Source: Pseudomonas sp. S37 (lineage in GTDB: Bacteria; Pseudomonadota; Gammaproteobacteria; Pseudomonadales; Pseudomonadaceae). Taken from it: 64,000 bases of DNA. The stretch covers positions 62,001 to 126,000 of the forward strand of contig NZ_JACVZC010000003.1 of the NCBI RefSeq assembly GCF_016658545.1. The letters run 5' to 3'. The first letter of the stretch is position 1, and the number at the start of each line of letters is the position of its first letter. The position numbers were made by a program, and so were the translations under genes. This document shows, piece after piece, positions 1 through 9,216 of this stretch. The notes beneath the pieces were generated by a model, which saw nothing but the letters and a program-made list of their open reading frames with translations, did not search any database and was not told the DNA's origin.

Positions 1-936
1 GTTTCCCGGGTGATCAACCGGCCGGAACTGGTGTCGGAAAAAACCCAGAAAAAGGTACGCAATGCCATCCGCAAGACCGGATATGTGCCGAATATGCTGG
101 CGGGTGCATTGGTTTCACAGCGCAGTCGGCTGGTCATCGTTGTGGTGCCGAACATTGCCAACCGCGCCTTCGTCGACACCATCACCCAACTCGGCCAGCG
201 CCTGGCCGCCGCGCGCTACCAACTGCTGCTGAGCCAGTCGGATCTGGCACACAGCAGCGAACCGGAATTGATCGACGCGATCCTGGCCCGCCGCCCTGAC
301 GGCATCGTGCTGACCCGCCAACTGCAAAGCCCTGAAGCGCGGGAAAAGCTGATTGCCCGTGGCATTCCGGTGGTAGAGACCTGGGAGCTGACGCAGGACC
401 CGATCGATACTGTGGTCGGCTTTTCTCACGAGGCCGTTGGCCAGGCAATGGCCGAGCACATCATCGAACGTGGCTACCGCCGCGTTGGCCTGATCTGGAG
501 CGACGACGCCCGCGCCACCCGCCGGCGCCAGGCGTGTGTCGACACTCTGCACGAGGCCGGTGTCGGAGTGGTCGCCTGCGAGCTTGAAGCCGTGCCGGTG
601 AACATGGGCCATGGCCGTGAAGCCATGGCCCGGCTGCTGGCGGCCAAGGTGCCGATGGATGCGGTGATCTGCAGCATCGACCTGCTCGCTCAAGGGGTCA
701 TGGCGGAAGCGCAGGCCAACGGCCTGCGGGTGCCTCAAGACTTGGCGGTGATGGGCTTCGGCGACCTGGAATTCGCCGCACATACCCACCCGCGCTTGAG
801 CACGGTGAATGTTGACGGCGGGCGCATTGGCCTGCGTACAGCAGAGTTGCTGCTGCAGCGGATCGACGGCAGCCTAGGGCGTGGGGAACAGGTGGAGGAT
901 GTGGGCTTCAGCCTGGTGGTTCGTGAAAGTACCTGA
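1..936 (+). CDS. LacI-family transcriptional regulator (5' end cut by window edge)
   Basis: The reading frame is already open at base 1 (codons for V-S-R precede the GTG at position 10), and these residues match the end of the LacI helix-turn-helix (VSRVxNRPELVSEKTxxxV). The true start therefore lies upstream of the window. What remains is the end of the DNA-binding domain, the hinge helix (about residues 25-40) and a complete periplasmic-binding-like effector domain. The hinge and first strand (PNMLAGALVSQRS, then a VVVPNIAN motif) resemble GntR-type gluconate repressors. It lies tail-to-tail with the esterase gene. It probably controls part of the neighbouring sugar-acid genes, but its effector is not evident from the sequence. 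Confidence 0.9.
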   Translation, partial: VSRVINRPELVSEKTQKKVRNAIRKTGYVPNMLAGALVSQRSRLVIVVVPNIANRAFVDTITQLGQRLAAARYQLLLSQSDLAHSSEPELIDAILARRPDGIVLTRQLQSPEAREKLIARGIPVVETWELTQDPIDTVVGFSHEAVGQAMAEHIIERGYRRVGLIWSDDARATRRRQACVDTLHEAGVGVVACELEAVPVNMGHGREAMARLLAAKVPMDAVICSIDLLAQGVMAEAQANGLRVPQDLAVMGFGDLEFAAHTHPRLSTVNVDGGRIGLRTAELLLQRIDGSLGRGEQVEDVGFSLVVREST

Positions 937-948
937 GGGCTGCGCACG

Positions 949-1878
949 TCAATTGCCAGCCCAGCGCCGCAGCTGCGCCGCCATGTAATCCCAAGCCTGT
1001 TCGACTTCGGCCACCCCGAATGCCCGTAGGCTTGAGTGCACCATTCCCTCGCCCACCCAGGCTCGGGCCGCCACGCCCGCCGCCGCCAGCGCATCGACAT
1101 AGGCCAGCCCGTGATCGCACAGCGGGTCGACCCGCGCCACCAGCACCAACGCCGGGGCCAGCCCGGCAAAGTCTTCAGCTTCCAGCGGCATAGCGCAGGG
1201 GTCATTACGCTGCAGCGCTTCAGGCACGAAGCCCGCCAATGACTTCATCAACCCCGCCACTGTCATCATTGGTGCCTCGGCCTGCTCGCGCATCGATGGC
1301 AAGTCGCGGCGAGCCGTAAGCACCGGATACACCAGCAACTGCCCTAGCGGCTGTTTTAGCCCGTCACGGCGCAGAGCCATGCACAAGCCCGCCGCCAGTG
1401 TGCCACCCGCGCTGTCCCCCGCCACCATCAGGCACGCCGTGCTGAGGTGGGGGGCGACGCCCCCGGCGCGTAAACCGTGCCAAGCGGTCAGGCAATCCTC
1501 CAGCGGCGCCGGATAGGCATGCTCCGGCGCCAGCCGGTACTCCACTGCAACGATCGCCAGCGGCACCCGCTGCATCAGGGCATGGGCAAACCAGTCATGG
1601 GTGTCGAGGTTGCCCAGGTCCCAGCCGCCGCCGTGCAGGTACAGTAGCGTCGGCCACCCCCCGGGCGGCACTTCGCCCGGGGGTGTGTAACAACGCAAGC
1701 GCAAACCCTCCAGGTCGATATCGGCAACCTGCCAGCCAAACGGCCGCGGTGGCGTGCAGGCACGGCAGGCGGCGAGAAAGGCTTCGCGCCGGGCTGCCAG
1801 GCTGTCGTCAGGCGGAGCGAAGCGCTGGCTGTTGTCGATGTAGGCCTGCATGGCTGGGTCGAGCGGACGGGATACCAC
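949..1878 (-). CDS. Alpha/beta-hydrolase of the HSL-type esterase family
   Basis: A 309-residue hydrolase of the hormone-sensitive-lipase family. The oxyanion-hole motif HGGG is near residues 82-85 and the nucleophile motif GDSAGG near 154-159, with a downstream Asp (RVDPLCD) and His (GMVHSS) completing a triad. I chose the GTG start at 1878 because a GGAGGA ribosome-binding site sits 6 bases upstream. The longer frame would begin with TTG at 1884, directly abutting that site, which leaves no spacing. It is the last gene of the minus-strand sugar-acid cluster, 15 bases beyond the porin gene. A role as an ester or lactone hydrolase in the pathway is inference. Confidence 0.85.
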   Translation of the reverse strand: MVSRPLDPAMQAYIDNSQRFAPPDDSLAARREAFLAACRACTPPRPFGWQVADIDLEGLRLRCYTPPGEVPPGGWPTLLYLHGGGWDLGNLDTHDWFAHALMQRVPLAIVAVEYRLAPEHAYPAPLEDCLTAWHGLRAGGVAPHLSTACLMVAGDSAGGTLAAGLCMALRRDGLKQPLGQLLVYPVLTARRDLPSMREQAEAPMMTVAGLMKSLAGFVPEALQRNDPCAMPLEAEDFAGLAPALVLVARVDPLCDHGLAYVDALAAAGVAARAWVGEGMVHSSLRAFGVAEVEQAWDYMAAQLRRWAGN

Positions 1879-1893
1879 GGGCAATCCTCCAGG

Positions 1894-3174
1894 TCAGAGC
1901 AAGGGCAAGGTGTAGGCGATGATCACCCGGTTTTCATCACGTCGGCCGGTGGCATCGCCTTGCAGTTCGACGTTGCGCCAACGCAGCGCCAGGTTCTTCA
2001 GGGGACCGCTCTGGATCACGTAGGTGATGTCCAGGTTGCGTTCCCATTCGCTGCCGTCCTCGCCGGCCACCTTGAAATTGTCGCCCTTCACGTAGCGGGC
2101 GAACGCGGTCAGCCCAGGCACGCCAAGGGCCGCGAAGTCGAGGTCGTAGCGGGCCTGCCAGGAGCGCTCCTGGGCGCGGTCGAAGCGCAGCACCTGCACG
2201 GCATTGGCCACCCCGGGCAGGTCGGTATCGTGGATGAACGGCAAGGCGCTGTCACCGGCGTTGTACTGGTAGCCAAGGCGGAAGGTCTGCGCGCGCAGGT
2301 TGGCGCTGAGCATTGCCGAAGTCATGCGGCTGTCGAGCTGGCCAGCCTTTTCGCTGCCGGATTCGCCGGTGTCGAGGTAGTTGAGCGTGCCGGAGAGGTT
2401 CCAGTCACCGGCCTTGAGGGTGTGGGTGCCGGTGTACAGGGTTTGCTGGTAGACATCCGCCAGGCGGCCAGCCCACACCCCCAGCGAGGTCTGCGGCGTG
2501 GCACGCCAGGTACCACCGAGGTAATCGAAGCGGTCGCTGAACACGCTGTAGTAGTTACCCACCTGGATATCCCGGGCGCCGGCGAATTCGCGCTGGTTGA
2601 CCCGGCGCATCTGGCCCAGGCCGATGTCGAGGTTGTCCAGTTCGCGGATATCCAGCATTGCTCCCTCGAAGAACTGCGGCAGCAAGCGTGCGTCACCGGA
2701 ACTGACCAGCGGGATCTTCGGGAATAGCCCGCCCACCTTGAGTTCGCTCTTCGAGTACTTGAACTTGACCGCTGCCGTGGCCTCGGAGAAGTCGTCCACC
2801 GAGCGCGGATCAGCATTGCGTGGCCCACCGGCGCGGTCATAGGCCCCCGGCAACAGGCCGGTGCCGCTGCGCGAGGGCGACGAATCGAGCTTCACGCCAA
2901 GGCCTGCGTACACGTCCAGGCCCACGCCGATGGTCGTGTCGGTGTAACCCGACTCGCCCTTGAGGATGAAGCCCTGGGCCCACTCCTCCAGCTTCGACTG
3001 GGCAGGCTTGGTCGAGTCGCGCAGGTCGTGGTTGTAGTAGAAGTTGCGAAAGGTCAGGTTGGCCTTGCTGTCGTCCAGAAACGCACCCTGAGCATACAGC
3101 GGGCCGAGGCCGAGCAGCAGGGACAGGGGTTTTGCAGCGCGAGCGAAGCCCGCTCCAGTCGAGGAGTGTTTCAT
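1894..3174 (-). CDS. OprD-family outer-membrane porin
   Basis: A 426-residue protein with an N-terminal signal peptide (basic start, hydrophobic core ending near ALYAQG-type cleavage around residue 30). The following sequence is typical of OprD/Occ channels: an early DDSKANLTFRNFYYN segment, alternating beta-strand pattern, and a C-terminal strand ending YTLPLL. OprD-family members are substrate-specific porins for basic amino acids (OccD) or carboxylates and sugar acids (OccK). The neighbours favour a carboxylate or aldarate substrate, which is inference. It follows the mutarotase gene by 39 bases on the same strand and is probably cotranscribed. Confidence 0.93.
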   Translation of the reverse strand: MKHSSTGAGFARAAKPLSLLLGLGPLYAQGAFLDDSKANLTFRNFYYNHDLRDSTKPAQSKLEEWAQGFILKGESGYTDTTIGVGLDVYAGLGVKLDSSPSRSGTGLLPGAYDRAGGPRNADPRSVDDFSEATAAVKFKYSKSELKVGGLFPKIPLVSSGDARLLPQFFEGAMLDIRELDNLDIGLGQMRRVNQREFAGARDIQVGNYYSVFSDRFDYLGGTWRATPQTSLGVWAGRLADVYQQTLYTGTHTLKAGDWNLSGTLNYLDTGESGSEKAGQLDSRMTSAMLSANLRAQTFRLGYQYNAGDSALPFIHDTDLPGVANAVQVLRFDRAQERSWQARYDLDFAALGVPGLTAFARYVKGDNFKVAGEDGSEWERNLDITYVIQSGPLKNLALRWRNVELQGDATGRRDENRVIIAYTLPLL

Positions 3175-3213
3175 TGTTGTTGTGCTCTTCTTATAGGTAT
3201 ATGGGGTGTTGCG

Positions 3214-4083
3214 TCAGCGGTGTTGCCAGGTGAATTCGAGGGTGGCTTCCAGGCGCTGGCCTGGGGCAAGCTCATGGGTTCCGGTTTCGGCCCAGCCGTC
3301 GCGGGGCTGATTGAATGCGTCAGCCAAATGCGACACCGGCTCCAGGCACAGGTAGGCGCTGCCGACCGGGGCAAAAGCGACGAAGTGGTTCAATACCTGC
3401 GAGGCCTGCAGGTGCACATGGCCATTGGGGTAATCGATTTGCAACTGGCCATCCCAGCGTGACTGATAATGCGCGAGGGGCGCGCCGACATCCGCTTCGA
3501 TCGACCAGTCCCTGGCACCCTCCTGATACGCACCGGTAGCCATGTACTCCCCATCGATCTGCCATTCGCGCCCGGTGCGGTACTGCACGCGCATGCCGGG
3601 GTGGCGCTGGAAGTATGGGTGCAGCCCGAGGCCGCCAGGCATGGGCGTTTGCCCCAGGTTTATGAGCACCAAGGTGATGCGAAGGCGTGCGCCGTCGAGT
3701 GCGAAGTGCTGTTCGGCGCGAAACGCCCAGGGCCAGTGCTCGCCTTGATAATCACAGGCGATGCTCAAGTGATCGCTGCCGGAGCCCACCACCTGCCAAG
3801 GCTGGGTGTGGGTGACTCCATGCAAGGTATGTGGCAGTGCCGCCGGGTGTGCGGGCAGCACATGCTCGGTGTCGGCGAAGTTCAACCGCGCGTTGCGGAT
3901 GCGGTTGGAGTACGGCATCAGCGGGTAGGCGCCGGCCCGCGGCCAGTCCAGCGGGTTGAACTGATTGGCGTTGATCGGCAGCAGGACATCCAGTCCATCG
4001 GTCTTGAGGTGGGCGATGCGCCCGCCCCAGGCCGGCAGCACGCCCAGCGACCAGGTGGCATTGCTCAGAACCACGGTGTGCAT
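3214..4083 (-). CDS. Aldose 1-epimerase (mutarotase) family protein
   Basis: A 289-residue galactose-mutarotase-like protein. Family landmarks are the PYSNRIRNA segment (about residues 58-66), the TLHGV histidine (about 88), GLGLHPYF further on, and the CLEPVSHLADAFN segment near the end. The frame is open further upstream, but ATG 4083 is preceded by a strong GGAGG five bases away, so I start there. Mutarotases interconvert alpha and beta anomers of aldoses. Within a uronate-oxidation cluster it would supply the anomer used by the dehydrogenase, which is inference. It lies between the enolase-superfamily gene and the porin gene on the same strand. Confidence 0.9.
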   Translation of the reverse strand: MHTVVLSNATWSLGVLPAWGGRIAHLKTDGLDVLLPINANQFNPLDWPRAGAYPLMPYSNRIRNARLNFADTEHVLPAHPAALPHTLHGVTHTQPWQVVGSGSDHLSIACDYQGEHWPWAFRAEQHFALDGARLRITLVLINLGQTPMPGGLGLHPYFQRHPGMRVQYRTGREWQIDGEYMATGAYQEGARDWSIEADVGAPLAHYQSRWDGQLQIDYPNGHVHLQASQVLNHFVAFAPVGSAYLCLEPVSHLADAFNQPRDGWAETGTHELAPGQRLEATLEFTWQHR

Positions 4084-4164
4084 AGAACCTCCATTGCCAT
4101 TTTTCAGGCATGCACAGCCCCTGCCGCCATGGCGAGGCACGGCGGTGAGGCATTGACGGGGCGG

Positions 4165-5253
4165 TTAGCGGCGGAAGCGCTCGGCCACTTGCAAGTCGAT
4201 GTCCAGGCCTAAACCTGGGCCCTGAGGGATCTGCAACTGATTGCCCTGACGCAGCTGCTCTACCGGGTACAACCAGCCAGCCGGCTCGACGAATAGGTAC
4301 TCCACCTGCGGCACTCGACGTTGCACGGCGGCCAGGTGCAGGGTGGCGATCAGGCCTGGGCCGAAGTATGGGCAGTGCGGCAGAATCACCGCCTCATGCT
4401 GCTCGGCCAGACGATCGATGCGCAGGCATTCGGAAATGCCACCGACCTTGGTCACACTGGGCTGTATGGAATCCACCGCAGCGGTCACGAGGGCCTGCTC
4501 GAACTGCACGGCGGTGCACCAGTTCTCCCCGGCAGAAATATCCACGCCCTGCCCGCGCAGGCTGCCCAAGGCAGTGAAGTCCTCGGGCGGGAAGATCGGC
4601 TCTTCCAGCCAGGCCAGCTTCAGCTCTGCCAGCGCCGGCAGCCAGTCGCGGGTCCCCTGTACGGTCCAGGAACAATTGACGTCGGTGGACAGCGGCACGT
4701 CATCGCCAATGGCACGTCGGCAAGCGCCGATGTCATGCAGGGTGGCCTCGTGCAGCTTGATGTCTGTGAACCCCTGTTCCAGCGCTTTTTCGCAGGTGGC
4801 CGGGGCCACCTGGTCGTCGCCGTAACGCACCAGGCTGGCGTAGGCCGGCACCTGTTCGCGGCAGGCTTGGCCGAGCAGGCGGTGCAACGGCAAGCACTGC
4901 CGGCGGGCGGCCAGGTCCCAGAGGGCGATGTCGAGGCCGGAAATGGCGAACATCGTCACGCCGTAGCGGCCGAACAGGTGCAGGCGTTGCTGCAGTTCCA
5001 GGTTCAACGCCGGAATGTCGGTGACCTCGCGGCCCAGCACCTGGGGCGCCACCAGCCGGTCGATCAGGACCTTGGTGGCGTCGGCGACGAAGTAGCCGAA
5101 CGCCTCGCCCCAGCCAACGTTACCCAGTTCGTCTTCGACGCGCACCAGTACGTTCTCCAGCGTGCGCCAGGCCGAAGGTGTTCCGCCCACCCCACGACCG
5201 CCGTCGTGGAAGGGGATTTCGACGATCTGGGTATCGATGCGGACAATTTTCAT
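4165..5253 (-). CDS. Enolase-superfamily enzyme (mandelate racemase/muconate lactonizing type)
   Basis: A 362-residue member of the enolase superfamily with an N-terminal capping domain and a C-terminal barrel. Likely active-site residues are K166 and H168 (motif DIKLHEA, a K-x-H rather than the common K-x-K), metal ligands D191, E217 or E218, and E243, and a His in ILPHCP near 293. Such enzymes dehydrate acid sugars or isomerise aldarolactones. The exact substrate cannot be read from the sequence. The ATG overlaps the stop of the upstream Udh-like gene (ATGA), so the two are translationally coupled. This suggests it acts on the product of that dehydrogenase, either an aldarolactone or the aldarate. 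Confidence 0.88.
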   Translation of the reverse strand: MKIVRIDTQIVEIPFHDGGRGVGGTPSAWRTLENVLVRVEDELGNVGWGEAFGYFVADATKVLIDRLVAPQVLGREVTDIPALNLELQQRLHLFGRYGVTMFAISGLDIALWDLAARRQCLPLHRLLGQACREQVPAYASLVRYGDDQVAPATCEKALEQGFTDIKLHEATLHDIGACRRAIGDDVPLSTDVNCSWTVQGTRDWLPALAELKLAWLEEPIFPPEDFTALGSLRGQGVDISAGENWCTAVQFEQALVTAAVDSIQPSVTKVGGISECLRIDRLAEQHEAVILPHCPYFGPGLIATLHLAAVQRRVPQVEYLFVEPAGWLYPVEQLRQGNQLQIPQGPGLGLDIDLQVAERFRR

Positions 5254-6059
5254 GCTTGCTCCAGAACGCTGGCCAGGGCCACACCGGCATAAGCGCCACC
5301 AACATGGTCACGACCAGACCCGATGGGTGCCATGGCGTCATAGGCGAGGAAATTGTCAGCCAGATGCTCGGCCGCGTGATCTTGTGGCCGGTAGCCCAGG
5401 GCGCGGGCACGGTTGTTGTGGAAGAGCGCCTGGGGGCATTCCGACACGCCGTAGACGATCTCATGGCGCACCTGCGGGTGCTCCAGGCCGATCAGCACCA
5501 GCTGCGCGAGGTCCCGGGCACTGGTCCACAGGCGCAGGCGACGGGCGTCGGCAACCTTGGCGTCGGCGTTGCCGATGCGCACGATGAACGTGGCCAGCTC
5601 GCTGCGCTGGGAGAAGGTCGCGCAGGCCGCTTCACCGAACACCTTGCTCAACGCATAGTAGCTGTCCGGCGCCACCGGGTGGTCGTCAAACTGTTCGCCA
5701 GCCTGGGTGCGGTACTGCCCCAGCACATGGTGGCTGCTGGCGAACACGAAACGCCGCGCCCCGGCGCGCTGGGCGGCTTCGAGCAGGTACAGGGTGGCGT
5801 GGTAGTTGGGCTCTACCGTGGCCTGGAACTGGATATCGGTGCCATGGGCACAGGCCAGGTGCAGCACCGCGTCGACACCCTCGCAGGCCTGGCGGACGAA
5901 GGCCGGGTCGGTCAGGTCGCCGACCAGGGCGGTTTCATTGGCGGCCAGCTCGCTGACCGGTCGGCGGTCCAGCAGACGCAGGCTGAAGCGCTCGCGCAGG
6001 TATGGCCGCAGGGCGGTTCCGACGATTCCGGCGGCGCCGGTGACTAGAAGCGTAGGCAT
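5250..6059 (-). CDS. NAD-dependent epimerase/dehydratase family protein, uronate-dehydrogenase-like
   Basis: A 269-residue short-chain Rossmann enzyme. The nucleotide motif GAAGIVG is at residues 8-14 and the catalytic pair Y135 and K139 lies in SYYALSK. The segment FVFASSHHVLG before it resembles uronate dehydrogenases, which oxidise galacturonate or glucuronate to the aldarolactone with NAD+. ATG 6059 is chosen because the Rossmann fold begins immediately there; the longer frame to 6113 adds 18 residues that do not look native. The gene lies between the permease and the enolase-superfamily gene and overlaps the latter by 4 bases. A Udh role is likely from context, but other sugar dehydrogenases remain possible. 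Confidence 0.85.
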   Translation of the reverse strand: MPTLLVTGAAGIVGTALRPYLRERFSLRLLDRRPVSELAANETALVGDLTDPAFVRQACEGVDAVLHLACAHGTDIQFQATVEPNYHATLYLLEAAQRAGARRFVFASSHHVLGQYRTQAGEQFDDHPVAPDSYYALSKVFGEAACATFSQRSELATFIVRIGNADAKVADARRLRLWTSARDLAQLVLIGLEHPQVRHEIVYGVSECPQALFHNNRARALGYRPQDHAAEHLADNFLAYDAMAPIGSGRDHVGGAYAGVALASVLEQA

Positions 6060-6093
6060 GGTGTAGTCCCGTAAAACGTGGGTTGCATTCAGT

Positions 6094-7383
6094 TCAGGCG
6101 GCAGCGATGACATTGGCTTGCCGGGCCGGCTTCTGGCCGACGAACAAGGCCACGATCAGCGCACCGACGATGCCCAGCACGGCAGCCAGACCAAAGCCGC
6201 TACTGTAGGTGCCGGTGGACTGGATGATGAAGCCGGTCACGGTCGGCGCAACGATACCGGACAGGTTGGCCAGGCCATGCATGAAGCCGCCGGCAGTACC
6301 TACCTGATGGTCCGGCACGGCGTCCTGGATCAGCGACCAGTAGGCGGGCGCGGTCAGCATCAGGAAGCCGATGGCCACGGTCATCACCACCACGGTGCTG
6401 GTCACGCTCTGCACCTGGCCGGTCAGGCCGATGCATACCGCAGCCACCAGCAGGCAGCTGACCAGCACCACCTTGCGCGAGAACAGTTGCTTGCCGGTGC
6501 GCTTGTAAACCCAGTCGATCAGCAGCCCGCCACAGATGAAGCCGACGGTACCCACCAGCCACGGCAGTGCGGTGACGATGCTCATGGCCTTGAGGTCGAT
6601 GCCCTTGGCCTCGATCAGGTAGCTGGGGAACCAGGTCATGAAGAAGTACAGGATGTAGTTGTAGCAGAACAGCGAAACGCCAGTGACCAGTACCGAGCGC
6701 TGCAGGATGATCTGCAGCACCGGGGTGCGCGGGGCGTCTGCGACGGCGGTGACCGGGGCTTCACGGCCCTCATTGATCAGCGCCAGCTCTTCGGCCGACA
6801 CCTGCGGGTGCTCCTTGGGCGTAGAGGCCGCCAGGCGGTACCAGGCGATGGCCCACAGCACGCCGATCACCGCGATCACCACGAAGGCCACGCGCCAGCC
6901 CAGCCACAGGGCAAGAAAACCCACGATAGGGCCGGCCAGGGCGCCGCCCAGTGGGCCGCCAGCCTGGTTGATGCCGATGGCGCGGGCGCGTTCCTTGATC
7001 GGGAACCAGCTGTTGACGGTCTTGTTGGCAGTGGTCGACACAGGACCTTCGCCGACGCCGAACAGTGCGCGCACGATCAGCAATGACCAGAAGTTGAAGG
7101 CCAGTGCGGTGGAACCGCACAGTAGAGACCAGAAGCTCATCGACCAGGTCAGCACACGCTTGGGCCCGAAACGGTCGGCCAGGTAACCACCGACGAAGCA
7201 AAACAGCGCGTAGCCGAAGAAGAAACTGCTGAAGATCATGCCCTTCTCGGCAGGCGTGAGGTGGTATTCCTGAGTAATGAACGGCATGGCGATCGACAGG
7301 GCAGCGCGATCGACATAGTTGATGATCATGGCCAGGAACAACATGGTCAGGATCGTCCAGCGATAGTTCTTTTTCTTGTTCAT
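6094..7383 (-). CDS. MFS transporter, anion:cation symporter type (aldarate permease-like)
   Basis: A 429-residue inner-membrane permease with about 12 hydrophobic segments. The N-terminal INYVDRAALS motif and the ADRFGPKRVL loop after helix 2 are characteristic of the ACS branch of the major facilitator superfamily, which includes glucarate, galactarate and galactonate proton symporters. ATG 7383 has GGAG six bases upstream, so the 38 extra residues of the longer frame are rejected. It precedes the Udh-like gene by 34 bases. Import of a hexuronate or aldarate is the likely role. The 86-base gap upstream of it holds two hairpins and an 8-base palindrome. Confidence 0.93.
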   Translation of the reverse strand: MNKKKNYRWTILTMLFLAMIINYVDRAALSIAMPFITQEYHLTPAEKGMIFSSFFFGYALFCFVGGYLADRFGPKRVLTWSMSFWSLLCGSTALAFNFWSLLIVRALFGVGEGPVSTTANKTVNSWFPIKERARAIGINQAGGPLGGALAGPIVGFLALWLGWRVAFVVIAVIGVLWAIAWYRLAASTPKEHPQVSAEELALINEGREAPVTAVADAPRTPVLQIILQRSVLVTGVSLFCYNYILYFFMTWFPSYLIEAKGIDLKAMSIVTALPWLVGTVGFICGGLLIDWVYKRTGKQLFSRKVVLVSCLLVAAVCIGLTGQVQSVTSTVVVMTVAIGFLMLTAPAYWSLIQDAVPDHQVGTAGGFMHGLANLSGIVAPTVTGFIIQSTGTYSSGFGLAAVLGIVGALIVALFVGQKPARQANVIAAA

Positions 7384-7395
7384 GTACGACTCCGC

Positions 7396-7454
7396 CCGGC
7401 ACCTGTGATGCCGGATCTTTTTTGTTATAACGCCTGGCCCCGCAGAGGGCCAGG
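7396..7454 (-). promoter_or_regulatory. Hairpins and palindrome upstream of the MFS permease gene
   Basis: The gap between the Dabb gene and the permease holds three symmetric elements: a 6-bp hairpin CCGGCA-N7-TGCCGG (7396-7414), the palindrome GTTATAAC (7424-7431), and an 8-bp hairpin CCTGGCCC-N6-GGGCCAGG (7433-7454). No T-run follows either hairpin in the minus-strand direction, so they are not clear terminators for the upstream gene. The palindrome could be an operator. This is inference from symmetry only. Confidence 0.35.
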
Positions 7455-7469
7455 TGCCTCTAGGGTCAA

Positions 7470-7763
7470 TCAGACGCTGTAATCCACCGCCACCCACTCG
7501 AAGTAATGCTTGAGGTCGGCGACCAGGGCCTGGTGCGCCGGGTGCGGCAGGTAACGCTGTACCGCGTCGGCGTCGTCGAAGCTGGACTCGAGGATGTAGT
7601 CCCAGCAGATCGGCCGGTCCAGCTCGTTGGCCGCGACGCGCCAGTCGCGAATGAAGTCGATTTCTTCAGTGAGGTCACGCATCCGCGCCACCAGCACCGA
7701 TTCCAGTTCAGGCTGCGCTTCGACGCCCGGCAGGCGGCGGAACAGCACGATATGTCGCATCAT
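7470..7763 (-). CDS. Dabb (stress-responsive alpha/beta barrel) family protein
   Basis: A small 97-residue protein starting MMRHIVLFRR, the typical first strand of a dimeric alpha/beta-barrel (Dabb) protein, and ending with the HYFEWVAVDYSV strand. Family members are small dimeric ferredoxin-fold proteins, some of them enzymes or accessory factors in carbohydrate and aromatic pathways; no specific activity can be assigned. The start at 7763 is supported by a GAGGAGGG site upstream. A second ATG at 7760 is also possible. It follows the semialdehyde dehydrogenase gene by 13 bases and is presumably in the same operon. Confidence 0.8.
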   Translation of the reverse strand: MMRHIVLFRRLPGVEAQPELESVLVARMRDLTEEIDFIRDWRVAANELDRPICWDYILESSFDDADAVQRYLPHPAHQALVADLKHYFEWVAVDYSV

Positions 7764-7776
7764 CGCCCTGCCCTCC

Positions 7777-9183
7777 TCAGCCCAGTGCCCAGGCCGGTGC
7801 GTCTTGCAATGCCACCGGGCGCAGGAAGCGCTCGATGGCGGCGAAGCCGACCGAGGTGGACTGCGGCGCAGTGGACGACGGCCATGGCCCGCCGTGCTGC
7901 TGGGCGTGGCACACGGCAACGCCGGTCGGCACACCGCTGAACAGCACGCGCCCGGATACTCGCTGGGCCGCGCGCAGCAACTGGCGGTTATCGGCATTGT
8001 CGGCGTCCAGGCCCCACAAGGTAGTGGTCAGGGTACCGCCGATGGCCTCGAGCACTTCGACCGCCTGAGCAACGGAATTCGCGGTGACGATCAGCGCCGC
8101 AGGGCCGAACATTTCTTCACGCAAGTGAGCGTTGGCAATGAACGATGCCGCATCGGTGGCGAACAGCCGTGGCGCCGGGCCAGCGCCATCGGCCTGCGGG
8201 GCGAACACCGCTGTGGCATTGGCAGCGACCGTGGCAGCTGCCGCCTCGAAGCCCTGCTGCATGCCCGGGGTCAGCATACGGTGCGTGGCAATCGGTGCAA
8301 TGGCCTCGGCCAGCTGGGCGACGAAACGCTGGCTGTGGGGCGAGTCGAGCAGCACGATCACACCGGGGCTGGTGCAGAACTGGCCGCAGCCCAGGGTGAT
8401 CGAGCCCGCCAGGGTCCTGGCCAATGCTTCGCTGTCTTTTTCCAGCACGGCCGGTAAGGCCACCAGCGGGTTGATCGAACCCAGCTCGCCGAAGAAAGGC
8501 ACCGGACGCTCACGCTCGTTGGCAGCCTGCCACAGGGCTTTGCCACCCTGGTAGGAGCCGGTAAAGGCCACGGCGGCGATCGACGGATGCTGGACCAAGT
8601 AGGTGCCGGCGGCACGATTGGGCGCTTCGGCCAAGGTCAGCAGGCCTGCCGGCAGGCCCTGGGCGCGGAGCACACCAGCGGCCATGGCGAACACAGCGCG
8701 GGACAGTTCCGGGTGGCCGGAGTGCGGCTTGATCACCACGGGGCAACCGGCGGCCAAGGCCGAGGCGGTATCGCCGCCCAGCACCGAGAAGGCAAACGGG
8801 AAGTTGCTGGCCGAGAACATCGCCACCGGGCCCAGCGGGCGTTGCACACGAGTCAGGCGTGGGCGGCCGGCAGGTGGCGCACCGGCAATTGCCTGGTCAT
8901 CGACCTGACGGTATGGCACACCAGCTTCAACTTCGCTGGCGAAGCCACGCAGTTGGAAGGCGGTGCGGGCCACTTCACCGTTCAGGCGGGCTTCGCCGAG
9001 GCCGCTCTCGCGGTCGGCGATTGCGACCAGTTCAGTCTGCTGCTGTTCCAGGGCATCGGCCAGGCCGCGCAGCAGGGTGGCACGTTGGGTGGCACTGGAA
9101 TCGGCCCAGAATTCGGCGGCAGCCGCCGCTTGTGCGACGACTGCGTCGATGGCAGCGAAATTCGGGTTTTGCGGGGTGGTCAT
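7777..9183 (-). CDS. Aldehyde dehydrogenase, alpha-ketoglutarate-semialdehyde (2,5-dioxovalerate) dehydrogenase type
   Basis: A 468-residue aldehyde dehydrogenase. It has the cofactor-loop motif FTGS (207-210), general-base E233 in FFGELGS and catalytic C270 in GQFCTSPG. The SASNFPFAFSVLGGDTASALAAGC segment is typical of the KGSADH branch, which oxidises 2,5-dioxopentanoate to alpha-ketoglutarate as the last step of oxidative uronate, aldarate and pentose pathways. The start at 9183 has AAGGAG six bases upstream, and the longer frame runs into a REP palindrome. The protein is a little shorter than the usual 500-525 residues of the family. It is the strongest pathway marker in this cluster. 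Confidence 0.9.
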   Translation of the reverse strand: MTTPQNPNFAAIDAVVAQAAAAAEFWADSSATQRATLLRGLADALEQQQTELVAIADRESGLGEARLNGEVARTAFQLRGFASEVEAGVPYRQVDDQAIAGAPPAGRPRLTRVQRPLGPVAMFSASNFPFAFSVLGGDTASALAAGCPVVIKPHSGHPELSRAVFAMAAGVLRAQGLPAGLLTLAEAPNRAAGTYLVQHPSIAAVAFTGSYQGGKALWQAANERERPVPFFGELGSINPLVALPAVLEKDSEALARTLAGSITLGCGQFCTSPGVIVLLDSPHSQRFVAQLAEAIAPIATHRMLTPGMQQGFEAAAATVAANATAVFAPQADGAGPAPRLFATDAASFIANAHLREEMFGPAALIVTANSVAQAVEVLEAIGGTLTTTLWGLDADNADNRQLLRAAQRVSGRVLFSGVPTGVAVCHAQQHGGPWPSSTAPQSTSVGFAAIERFLRPVALQDAPAWALG

Positions 9184-9216
9184 GAGGAACTCCTTCAACA
9201 ATCGCGGTGCGGCCAT

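Noticed and set aside
1882-1884. TTG as start of the esterase gene
   Set aside because: It abuts the GGAGGA site with no spacing; the GTG six bases downstream is better placed.
7396-7421. Hairpin followed by TTTTTT on the plus strand, resembling a terminator
   Set aside because: No plus-strand gene is transcribed into this site. It lies in the minus-strand leader of the permease gene, where the run is of A residues.
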